A DNA stretch of 32,294 nucleotides, from assembly GCA_900756925.1 (NCBI GenBank), contig CAAELX010000019.1, forward strand, positions 1-32,294. Direction: 5' to 3'. Every line of letters starts with the position of its first letter. Within the stretch, counting starts at the first letter, position 1. Below are positions 25,513 to 32,090 of this stretch, in pieces. The notes under the pieces are model-generated. The model made no database searches. It was not told the DNA's origin and saw only the letters and a program-made list of their open reading frames with translations. Position numbers and translations under genes: made by a program. The DNA is from an uncultured Roseburia sp. Its GTDB lineage: Bacteria > Bacillota > Clostridia > Lachnospirales > Lachnospiraceae.

Positions 25513-26531
25513 AAGGTCACTCCTTTTTCTCCGTCTTTGATCTCACCGATCACATATGGAGTATCTCCAGCTGCACGCATCGCTTCCATCGTCTTCTCCA
25601 CATCTGCCGGATCTACTGCCACGATCATTCCGATACCCATGTTATAGGTATTGTACATCATATGCTCCTCAACCTGTCCCTCTCTTGCCATCATCTTAAA
25701 GATAGCCGGAACTTCATAGCTGTCCTTGCGGATGAGGGCATGCTTGCCTTCCGGAAGCATTCTCGGAACATTTTCATAGAAGCCGCCGCCTGTGATATGG
25801 CTACATGCTTTCACACGGACGCCTGCCTCTTTTACATTCTTCAGCGCTTTCACATATATTCTGGTTGGAGCAAGAAGTGCCTCGCCAAGTGTCTTTCCGA
25901 GCTCTTCATGATAAGTATTCAATGTCTCCTTATCCATCTTGAAGATCTTTCTTACAAGGGAGAATCCGTTGGAGTGTACCCCAGTGGATGCCATACCGAT
26001 TAACACGTCACCGGCTTTTAAACTCTCGCCTGTAATAATATCCTTTTTGTCGACAACACCTACGGTAAATCCTGCAAGGTCGTACTCCTCCTCCGGCATC
26101 AGTCCCGGATGTTCTGCGGTCTCACCGCCAATTAACGCACAGCCGGACTGTCTGCATCCTTCTGCTACACCGGAAACGATTGTTGCGATCTTCTCCGGAT
26201 AATTCTTTCCGCATGCAATATAATCTAAGAAAAATAATGGTTCGCCGCCTGCGCAGGCAACATCGTTGACACACATTGCAACACAGTCGATTCCAATCGT
26301 GTCGTGCTTATCTAACAGAAATGCAAGCTTTACCTTCGTTCCGCATCCGTCTGTTCCGGATAAAAGTACCGGCTCCTCCATTCCTTTGATTGCTTCCATG
26401 GAAAAGGCGCCGGAAAATCCGCCCAGTCCGCCTAATACTTCCGGACGCATGGTTCCCTTCACATACTTCTTCATCAGTTCCACGGATTCGTATCCGGCTT
26501 CAATATCTACTCCTGCGTTCTTGTAATCCAT
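25506..26531 (-). CDS. purM: Phosphoribosylformylglycinamidine cyclo-ligase (AIR synthetase)
   Basis: A 341-residue ATP-dependent enzyme closing FGAM to aminoimidazole ribotide. The N-terminal MDYKNAGVDIEAGYESVELM, the DGCGTKVKLAFLLDKHDTIGIDCVAMCVND core and GLIGGETAEHPG-type loops (ALIGGETAEHPGLMP here) are characteristic of the PurM/HypE fold. CSHITGGGFYENVPRMLP near residue 245 carries the conserved glycine-rich signature. The length matches the family (about 340). It follows purE by 36 nt and overlaps purN by seven. Confidence 0.96.
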   Translation of the reverse strand: MDYKNAGVDIEAGYESVELMKKYVKGTMRPEVLGGLGGFSGAFSMEAIKGMEEPVLLSGTDGCGTKVKLAFLLDKHDTIGIDCVAMCVNDVACAGGEPLFFLDYIACGKNYPEKIATIVSGVAEGCRQSGCALIGGETAEHPGLMPEEEYDLAGFTVGVVDKKDIITGESLKAGDVLIGMASTGVHSNGFSLVRKIFKMDKETLNTYHEELGKTLGEALLAPTRIYVKALKNVKEAGVRVKACSHITGGGFYENVPRMLPEGKHALIRKDSYEVPAIFKMMAREGQVEEHMMYNTYNMGIGMIVAVDPADVEKTMEAMRAAGDTPYVIGEIKDGEKGVTLC

Positions 26532-26567
26532 TTTTATTCTCCTTTTTCTGGGTGTTGTTTCTATCTA

Positions 26568-27074
26568 TTATTTCTGGTAATTTTTGTATCCGACTTCCTG
26601 CAGTCTGGCGTCTTTTGCCTGAACCTGCTCTTTTAACTCTTTCGAATATGCTTTCAGTCTCTCTAACAGCTCTGCGTCAGAAGTTGCAAGAATCTTCGCT
26701 GCGAGAAGCCCTGCATTCGCACCACCGTTGATTGCAACTGTCGCAACCGGAATGCCGGACGGCATCTGCACGATGGAATATAAGGAATCTCTTCCGCCGA
26801 GAGAGGTCGTATGCATTGGAATACCGATGACCGGCATTGGGAAAATCGCTGCACACATGCCTGGAAGGTGTGCCGCCATGCCTGCTCCTGCGATAATGAC
26901 TTTGAATCCTTTGCTCTCAGCTGACTTCGCATACTCGAAGAACACGTCTGGTTCACGGTGTGCGGAGATAATTGTCATCTCATACTCGATTCCAAGTTTC
27001 TCCAAGATGTCTGCTGCTTTTGCCATAACCGGCATATCTGAGTCGCTGCCCATTACAATACCAACTTTTGCCAT
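26568..27074 (-). CDS. purE: N5-carboxyaminoimidazole ribonucleotide mutase, class I
   Basis: A 168-residue enzyme moving the carboxyl group from N5-CAIR to CAIR. GSDSDMPVM (9-17), SAHREPD, GAGMAAHLPG and MPSGIPVATVAINGGANAGLLA are the conserved class I landmarks, including the catalytic His of SAHR and HLPG. No purK is present in the window. The first gene of the purEMND row, with a promoter (27108-27137) immediately upstream. I looked for a purine riboswitch in 27075-27243 and found none. Confidence 0.96.
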   Translation of the reverse strand: MAKVGIVMGSDSDMPVMAKAADILEKLGIEYEMTIISAHREPDVFFEYAKSAESKGFKVIIAGAGMAAHLPGMCAAIFPMPVIGIPMHTTSLGGRDSLYSIVQMPSGIPVATVAINGGANAGLLAAKILATSDAELLERLKAYSKELKEQVQAKDARLQEVGYKNYQK

Positions 27075-27107
27075 GATATTCGTCTCCTTTTCTATTCTGT
27101 GCCTTCT

Positions 27108-27165
27108 ATTATAATCGCATTTCTTTTAGAAGTCCAATTAATAATTGTTATTTGTCTTATTAATT
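27108..27165 (-). promoter_or_regulatory. Promoter of purEMND with flanking inverted repeat
   Basis: Minus-strand TTGGAC (27132-27137) and TATAAT (27108-27113), 18-nt spacer. An inverted repeat AATTAATA...TATTAATT (27136-27165) overlaps the upstream edge of the -35 and could bind a regulator. A role for a purine repressor is unproven. Confidence 0.65.
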
Positions 27166-27243
27166 ACATTTATATATTGATTTTTGAAATACGGCTGCTT
27201 CTATTCACAGAATACAATCCCCAGGGAGATTCGTCAATCTATA

Positions 27244-28332
27244 TTATCTTGTCTGCACCTTCACAGATCCCATTCCTGCTGTCAGTTCTACTTTCACACC
27301 GTCTGTGACATCATTTTCATAATCTGTCCCAATGGAGCCGACCGTCTTTCCGTTCACCTCTACGCCGCCAAGACCGGAAGAAAGTTCCAGTTGGAATTCA
27401 TGCTCTGCCCCGAAAAGATTTGCTTCTACATCGCCCATTCCGGATTCCAGGCTGAGTTCCTCAGAGGTATATCCGCTGAACCTTACATCTCCCATGCCGC
27501 TTTCTGCGTCTATTTTCGTACCGGTGACATCCTCTAAAACGACATCTCCTATCCCGGATTCCAGTTCTGCTTTTTCTGCTGTTGACACACCTCCAACTAA
27601 GATATCTCCAACCCCGACGGAAGCTGACAGCTTTCCTGCCTGTGCGGTTGCTGCTTTTATCTGGATATCCCCGACTCCCACTAACAGTTTTATATCCAGT
27701 GCCTGGCAGTTTTTTGGCACTTTTACTGTGACTGTTGGTCCCTTTTTATAATTATGGCGGTTGCTGTCATAGGATACTTTTAGCATCGTTCCGTTCTGCT
27801 CCGTTGAAAAATATTTCTCATAACCATCTGTCATTTCAACAGAAACAACGGCATTATCCTCTGATTCTTCAATCGCAAGGGAATCCACCACATCAAGCCT
27901 CATCACAATCTGTTCGATATCCGCAGCCTGATAGTCCTGCGTCTGACTCTCCGTTCCTGCCGGTTCCTCTGCCTTATCTTTGACCTTCAGAATCCAGTCC
28001 CCGAAGCTCTCCACCGCCTCATTGTCCTCAATGTCTGTATCATCGTCGTCCCAGTCATCGTCCTCCCAGTCATCATCGTCCCAGTCATCATCGTCCCAGT
28101 CATCATCGTCTGTATCCTCTATGCCGTAATCATAGTCTCTCTCAAAATCGGAATGGCTGTAATAAACCCCGTCTCCAAAATGCCAGTTTCCGAAATCAAA
28201 TTCCCCTTCCAGTGCTTTTTTGTGTATGGTCGCCCATCCTGCTCCCATTGCTGCCGCGATCCCACTGCAGATGATTCCGGCTGCTGCTATGACTGCCGCT
28301 ATGATCAAAATAATTTTTGTAAACTTTTTCAT
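27244..28332 (-). CDS. DUF4097-family membrane-anchored beta-repeat protein
   Basis: A 362-residue envelope protein. An N-terminal membrane anchor covers about residues 6-28. A highly acidic Asp/Trp segment with five WDDDD-like units lies near residues 75-98. The C-terminal half is a beta-solenoid-like array in which a GxGD(I/V) turn recurs about every 20-25 residues (GVGDIQI, GVGDILV, GIGDVVL, GMGDVRF, GMGDVEA, GLGGVEV, GMGSVKV), typical of DUF4097. Its ATG overlaps the stop of the HAAS gene (ATGA), and it is the last gene of the padR operon. DUF4097 proteins occur next to HAAS/PadR modules and two-component genes. The role is unknown; envelope sensing is plausible. Confidence 0.88.
   Translation of the reverse strand: MKKFTKIILIIAAVIAAAGIICSGIAAAMGAGWATIHKKALEGEFDFGNWHFGDGVYYSHSDFERDYDYGIEDTDDDDWDDDDWDDDDWEDDDWDDDDTDIEDNEAVESFGDWILKVKDKAEEPAGTESQTQDYQAADIEQIVMRLDVVDSLAIEESEDNAVVSVEMTDGYEKYFSTEQNGTMLKVSYDSNRHNYKKGPTVTVKVPKNCQALDIKLLVGVGDIQIKAATAQAGKLSASVGVGDILVGGVSTAEKAELESGIGDVVLEDVTGTKIDAESGMGDVRFSGYTSEELSLESGMGDVEANLFGAEHEFQLELSSGLGGVEVNGKTVGSIGTDYENDVTDGVKVELTAGMGSVKVQTR
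28041..28115. repeat. Five 15-bp tandem units encoding an acidic WDDDD tract
   Basis: Units follow CATCRTCNTCCCAGT and encode DDDDW repeats inside the DUF4097 gene. The 15-bp period keeps the frame, so unit number could vary by slippage. Confidence 0.85.
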
Positions 28333-29120
28333 GCCGCTGTATGCTCCTTTCCTCTGTGAAACAGGCTCTTACATTCTCTCACAATTCCCTTTACCGCCCA
28401 CGGTACGAACCAGCCGAAGCACCATACCACAAGCCAGACTGCAAGGATTCCAAGTGCGATCACCAAAAGGCCGCCGCCTAACACGCCAAGACCAACTGCT
28501 ATGTTCGTGGAGATCATATAACCGATCCCGGCTCCTGCTATTAGGAACCCGGCAAACAAACACGCTGCCATCACGGTCACTACGCATACGGCAATGGCGA
28601 GTACACATGCGAGCAGACAAAATAGGAGGGATGCGAGCACAATCAGGACGGTCAGCCAGATCGGACTGCTCAGAATCACTAAGATCACCCAGAGCACGGT
28701 ATTTTTCTTCTTTTCCTGTCTGAACTGGTTCATCGCTTCCTGTCCGGACATACTTCCGTATGAACCGCCCGCATAGGATGCCCCGCTCGAACTGTTCCCT
28801 GTTTTTCCGTAAGAACCGCTTCCATATGGGTTCTTTCCATAAAACTGCTCTGCGCCATCCGCTTCCTCTGACCGGTGCTCTTTTCTGCTGCCTGCCCCGG
28901 TATCCTCTTTCGTCTTCACAACCTCTACTGCTCCGAGATTTCGCTTAATATCCTCTGCCACCTTTTCCGGAGATCCGAGTTCTCTTAAAATCGAAGCTTC
29001 GTTGCCCTCCCCGGCATCCTCGAAATAGCTTCTGTAAAAATCGAGCGCGTCCTGCCGCTCCTCCTCTGAGATATCGGAAAGCAGCTGCCCTAATCTCCTC
29101 ATAAATTCTTCTCTGTTCAT
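28329..29120 (-). CDS. HAAS-domain (DUF1700) membrane protein
   Basis: A 263-residue protein. The N-terminal HAAS/DUF1700 helical domain (1-62) reads MNREEFMRRLGQLLSDISEE ... LRELGSPEKVAEDIKRNLG, the standard opening of this family. A Gly/Ser/Tyr-rich linker (about 90-130) follows, then four hydrophobic segments (about 145-255) with a basic tail. Such proteins are commonly encoded directly behind PadR regulators and are thought to act with them. Here the start is four codons beyond the padR stop, with GGAG placed in the padR tail. It overlaps the DUF4097 gene by four nt. The function is unknown. Confidence 0.9.
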   Translation of the reverse strand: MNREEFMRRLGQLLSDISEEERQDALDFYRSYFEDAGEGNEASILRELGSPEKVAEDIKRNLGAVEVVKTKEDTGAGSRKEHRSEEADGAEQFYGKNPYGSGSYGKTGNSSSGASYAGGSYGSMSGQEAMNQFRQEKKKNTVLWVILVILSSPIWLTVLIVLASLLFCLLACVLAIAVCVVTVMAACLFAGFLIAGAGIGYMISTNIAVGLGVLGGGLLVIALGILAVWLVVWCFGWFVPWAVKGIVRECKSLFHRGKEHTAA

Positions 29121-29123
29121 CCT

Positions 29124-29444
29124 CTATAGCTCCTCTCCCGCAAATAATGCCGAAATCTTTGATGCATATATCTCCCACTCCATCCGGTACTCCGACAGCT
29201 TCACCTGGCCGGCATCCGTGATCTGGTAGTAACGTCTGTTCCGTCCTCCGCATTCCCTGTCATAGACATATAGGAATCCGTCCTTCTGCAGCCTCCGCAG
29301 AACCGGGTACAGCGTGGATTCTGATACTTCGATTGCCTTCCGGACATCCTGCGTGATCTTATATCCATAAGTGCCTTCTTCCTCCTCCGACACAACCGCT
29401 AACACAATCGCATCAAGAAGGGCTGCACCTGTATTAAATACCAT
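29124..29444 (-). CDS. PadR-family transcriptional regulator
   Basis: About 106 residues. The winged-helix fold is recognised from GTYGYKITQDVRKAIEVSESTLYPVLRRLQKDGFLYVYDRECGGRNRRYYQITDAG. The short C-terminal region provides dimerisation, as in PadR subfamily 2. Start 29444 (MVFNTGAALL) has AAGGAG seven nt ahead; the frame extends upstream through the promoter and is not used. It leads a padR-HAAS-DUF4097 operon, so it probably represses this operon. A near-palindromic AT-rich site overlaps its promoter (29486-29513), a likely autoregulatory operator. The inducer is unknown. Confidence 0.93.
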   Translation of the reverse strand: MVFNTGAALLDAIVLAVVSEEEEGTYGYKITQDVRKAIEVSESTLYPVLRRLQKDGFLYVYDRECGGRNRRYYQITDAGQVKLSEYRMEWEIYASKISALFAGEEL

Positions 29445-29485
29445 ATGCTCACTCCTTTTCTTGAAATATAATATTGTTTTCTGTT

Positions 29486-29519
29486 CAATACTATATATCA
29501 TATAATATTGTATTGTCAA
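29486..29519 (-). promoter_or_regulatory. Promoter and dyad operator of the padR operon
   Basis: Minus-strand TTGACA (29514-29519) is followed 16 nt later by TATATA. Between and across it lies a dyad, CAATACTATATA...ATAATATTG (29486-29513). The operator assignment is inference. Confidence 0.6.
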
Positions 29520-29647
29520 CACTCTTAAGTAAATGTTAAGATTCCTTTCGCTTTTCTTTTAAAACTGGCATGGTTATTTTTTATAAAACTGGATTTTTTA
29601 TTCAAGACAGTTTTTGTATATGATAGGCACAACAAAAATGTTACAAC

Positions 29648-29715
29648 ATCACGTGATTCCGTGATCAGCGCATGCATCTGACACGAACATTTACTGTCAC
29701 AAATTTCATATGCGC
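29648..29715 (+). promoter_or_regulatory. Structured leader upstream of the ECF S component
   Basis: ATCACG-6-CGTGAT (29648-29665) is a short inverted repeat. Beyond it, GCGCAT (29668-29673) pairs with ATGCGC (29710-29715), and TGACA (29679-29683) pairs with TGTCA (29695-29699) inside. The ribosome binding site lies 16 nt further on. A TATGAT (about 29619) may be the -10. No known riboswitch (preQ1, THF, FMN, TPP) was recognised. Confidence 0.35.
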
Positions 29716-29740
29716 CTGGCGCGCAGGAATGGAGATTATT

Positions 29741-30289
29741 ATGAAAACAACAAATACAGCTGCTTCTGCCGCTGCCACACAGAAGGATTTATCGAGCATC
29801 CGTTTTATCACTGTCACGGCTCTTTTTATTGCCTTGACCTATGTTTTTACCGCATTTATTAATGTGAGACTTCCGATTACCGCCAACGGTGGACTGATCC
29901 ATCTTGGAAATGTACCTCTTTTTATCTGCGCAATTCTTTTCGGCAAGAAGAGCGGCGCGATTGCCGGCGGTGTCGGCATGGGACTTTTTGACCTGCTCTC
30001 CGGCTGGACTGCATGGGCACCGTTTACGTTCCTGATTGTCGGACTGATGGGATTTGCAGTTGGCGCGATCACAGAAAAGCATCATGGTTTCTGGTGGAAT
30101 ACACTTGCGATCGGGGTTGCGTGCATCATTAAGGTAGTCGGCTATTACATCGCAGAAGGAATTCTTTACGGCAACTGGATCGCTCCGGTTGCTTCGATTC
30201 CAGGAAACCTGGTGCAGATTGGAGTGGCTGCGGTAATTGTGCTGCTGATCGTGGGACAGCTGCAGAAGATTGTAAATAAGATGATGTAA
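29741..30289 (+). CDS. ECF transporter S component (COG4720-like)
   Basis: A 182-residue integral membrane protein with about five or six helices. The first helix carries an AxxxA motif (Ala27, Ala31), typical of S components where they contact EcfT. The loop LPITANGGLIHLGNVPLF is a hallmark of the family, which includes known or proposed carriers of riboflavin, pyridoxine, pantothenate and related vitamins. No EcfA/A'/T genes are present, so it would use a shared module encoded elsewhere. GGAG six nt before the ATG supports start 29741. Divergent from padR. A class V aminotransferase follows in the same direction, separated by repeat copies C and E. The substrate is unknown. Confidence 0.88.
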   Translation: MKTTNTAASAAATQKDLSSIRFITVTALFIALTYVFTAFINVRLPITANGGLIHLGNVPLFICAILFGKKSGAIAGGVGMGLFDLLSGWTAWAPFTFLIVGLMGFAVGAITEKHHGFWWNTLAIGVACIIKVVGYYIAEGILYGNWIAPVASIPGNLVQIGVAAVIVLLIVGQLQKIVNKMM

Positions 30290-30311
30290 CAAGTATCGCA
30301 TTCGAGGGAGG

Positions 30312-30465
30312 GCGAAACTCGATCGACAGGCTGTGAAAGCTGAGAAACAGGTGCAGTTCTATAAGAAGACACGCTTTCGCTCCGTGTCGCTCGCAGCGGT
30401 CCTAAGGTCTTCTTATAGAACTGCACCTGTTTCTCAGCTATCGTTCTGTTATTTACGAGTTTCGC
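30312..30465 (+). repeat. Hairpin repeat element, copy C (complete, short form, 154 bp)
   Basis: Bounded by GCGAAACTC (30312-30320) and GAGTTTCGC (30457-30465). The arms (30338-30370, 30407-30439) are 33 nt each and pair perfectly. The loop consists solely of the 36-nt conserved module (30371-30406, ending CAGCGGTCCTAAG); the inner hairpin and second module found in A, B and D are absent. It lies 22 nt after the S-component stop, in its orientation. Confidence 0.88.
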
Positions 30466-30598
30466 TTCTTATTACGTTAGTTATTCACTCATTTTTTGAA
30501 TTCGTATCATTATAAATAATAATACGCTTTTTGAATGTCCTGTCGTGAATAAAAGATGCATTCTGCATCTTATTTGTGTTATATTAAAGAATGTTGGA

Positions 30599-30651
30599 AC
30601 GAAAATTCATATAATTGCGCACAATTATCACAGCCAAAATCCAAGTTTCGC
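30599..30651 (-). repeat. Core-less repeat relative, copy E
   Basis: On the minus strand: GCGAAACTT (30643-30651), a 10-nt gap, TGTGATAATT, then a palindrome AATTGTGCGCAATT in place of stem and core, then a degenerate right end GAATTTTCGTT. The left 45 nt align with copy A (shared GCCAATTGCGAAACT and TTGTGCGCAAT). It lies 43 nt upstream of the aminotransferase gene, within its leader. In the rest of 30466-30693 only a weak hairpin (AAGATGCA/TGCATCTT, about 30553) and AT-rich DNA are visible. Confidence 0.65.
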
Positions 30652-30693
30652 AATTGGCTATTGAATACTGAAATAAAGAAGGAGAAATGTATC

Positions 30694-31827
30694 ATGTATA
30701 AAGTAATGACACCGGGACCTACGCAGGTGCGGGAGAATGTACGGATGGCGCGCAGCCTTGTATGTACGAATCCGGATCTGGATGAGGAATTTGTGGAATT
30801 TTATAAGGAGACGTGTGAGGAGATCAGCGAGCTGCTTGGAACGAAGAATGAGACGCTGATCCTCGATGGAGAAGGTATTCTGGGATTAGAAGCTGCCTGT
30901 GCATCCCTTACAGAACCAGGCGATAAGGTGCTTGTGATTGAAAATGGTGTGTACGGGGAAGGATTTGCCGACTTTGTCACGATGTACGGCGGTGTGCCGG
31001 AATTTTATCACGCAGACAGGCTCAATGCCCTTGATCTGGATGGACTTTCTTCTTATTTAAAAGAACATCATGATTACAAATATGCGACCGTTGTCCACTG
31101 TGATACACCAAGCGGCATGCTAAACCCGGTGGATAAGATCTGCCCTCTCTTAAAAGAATATGGTATTCTCACGGTGGTTGACTCTGTATCCGGTATGTTC
31201 GGAAATGAGATGCACGTTGACGATTATCAGATCGATCTGCTCTGTGGCGGCTCCCAGAAGGCTGTCTCCGCACCTCCGGGACTGACGTTTGTCACGATCA
31301 GTGATGCAGCGAAGAAAGCCATGCAGGATAGAAAGACTCCAATCCGTTCCTTCTATGCAAGTCTGCCTGCATTTGATGGATATTACGAAAAGAAGTGGTT
31401 TCCTTACACGATGCCGATCAGTGATATTTACGGGCTGCGGGCTGCTTTTGACAATATTAAGGCTGACCCGGATCTGATCGGACGCACTCATAAGATCGCC
31501 GAAGCAACAAGAAAAGCCGTCGTAGCTGCAGGTCTCCCGCTTCATTTACAGAGTGGTTTCTCCGACACAGTCACCGTATTCGATATTCCGGAAGGCACGA
31601 CCTGTGATGCGATCCTTAAGATGATGCGCAAGGAGCACAGGATTATGCTCGCCGGTTCCTTCGATGATCTTTCCGGCAAAGTCATCCGGATCGGACATAT
31701 GGGAAATAATGCAAATTTTGAGGATATGATGGCAACGATGCTTGCGTTATCGGAGACACTTGCGTCCCTTGGTGTTGCTTTGAAGGGGAATCTGGCGGAG
31801 TTGTTTTTGCACTATTACGGAGCATAA
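30694..31827 (+). CDS. Class V aminotransferase (alanine-glyoxylate/serine-pyruvate type)
   Basis: A 377-residue PLP enzyme. TPGPTQVRENV (6-16) begins the fold, HCDTPSGMLNPVD (135-147) binds cofactor, VDSVSGMFG has the conserved Asp163, and GGSQKAVSAPPGL has the PLP-binding Lys189. These match the alanine-glyoxylate/serine-pyruvate group, which also contains ureidoglycine-glyoxylate and pyridoxamine-pyruvate aminotransferases, so the substrate is not resolved. Start 30694 has AAGGAG nine nt upstream; an in-frame extension to 30556 lacks a good site and covers repeat E. It probably has its own promoter, not located. After the stop, a weak CAGAAAA/TTTTCTG hairpin may terminate. Confidence 0.9.
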   Translation: MYKVMTPGPTQVRENVRMARSLVCTNPDLDEEFVEFYKETCEEISELLGTKNETLILDGEGILGLEAACASLTEPGDKVLVIENGVYGEGFADFVTMYGGVPEFYHADRLNALDLDGLSSYLKEHHDYKYATVVHCDTPSGMLNPVDKICPLLKEYGILTVVDSVSGMFGNEMHVDDYQIDLLCGGSQKAVSAPPGLTFVTISDAAKKAMQDRKTPIRSFYASLPAFDGYYEKKWFPYTMPISDIYGLRAAFDNIKADPDLIGRTHKIAEATRKAVVAAGLPLHLQSGFSDTVTVFDIPEGTTCDAILKMMRKEHRIMLAGSFDDLSGKVIRIGHMGNNANFEDMMATMLALSETLASLGVALKGNLAELFLHYYGA

Positions 31828-31899
31828 CAGAAAATTTTACATATTTTTCTGATTTTTTGAACACTTTATACTTTTTTGAAAATTTCGTTCAAATTCTGC

Positions 31900-31928
31900 T
31901 TGACTTTCTTCTTTGCCTGCGTTATAAT
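31900..31928 (+). promoter_or_regulatory. Promoter of tRNA-Leu
   Basis: TTGACT (31900-31905) and TATAAT (31923-31928), 17-nt spacer, 11 nt before the mature tRNA 5' end. Confidence 0.85.
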
Positions 31929-31939
31929 TCTATTTGTTC

Positions 31940-32023
31940 GCAGGAGTGGTGGAATAGGCAGACGCGCAGGCTTCAGGTGCCTGTGGTAGCAATACCGTGT
32001 GGGTTCAAGTCCCATCTCCTGCA
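31940..32023 (+). tRNA. tRNA-Leu (anticodon CAG)
   Basis: An 84-nt tRNA with a long variable arm. The acceptor GCAGGAG pairs with CTCCTGC, with discriminator A. The anticodon arm CAGGC-TTCAGGT-GCCTG gives CAG, reading CUG. The T arm holds GGTTCAAGTCCC. CCA is not encoded and would be added by the nucleotidyltransferase. It has its own promoter and terminator. Confidence 0.96.
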
Positions 32024-32031
32024 TAGGAGAG

Positions 32032-32067
32032 ATACGATAAGCGATTTTGCTTATCGTATTTTTTTAT
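32032..32067 (+). terminator. Intrinsic terminator of tRNA-Leu
   Basis: ATACGATAAGC pairs with GCTTATCGTAT, followed by a run of seven or more T. Confidence 0.9.
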
Positions 32068-32090
32068 ACCTGAAAAAATAGTTTGACTAC

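Noticed and set aside
27075..27243. Purine riboswitch before purE
   Set aside because: No P1-J-P2-P3 arrangement or conserved TATAA.../loop bases; the space is filled by the promoter and AT-rich dyad.
28041..28115. 15-bp direct repeats as a CRISPR or regulatory iteron
   Set aside because: They are in frame within a coding region and explain an Asp/Trp protein repeat.
29741..30289. QueT (queuosine precursor) identity of the S component
   Set aside because: The GGLIHLGNVPLF loop suits the COG4720 group better and no preQ1 riboswitch is visible.
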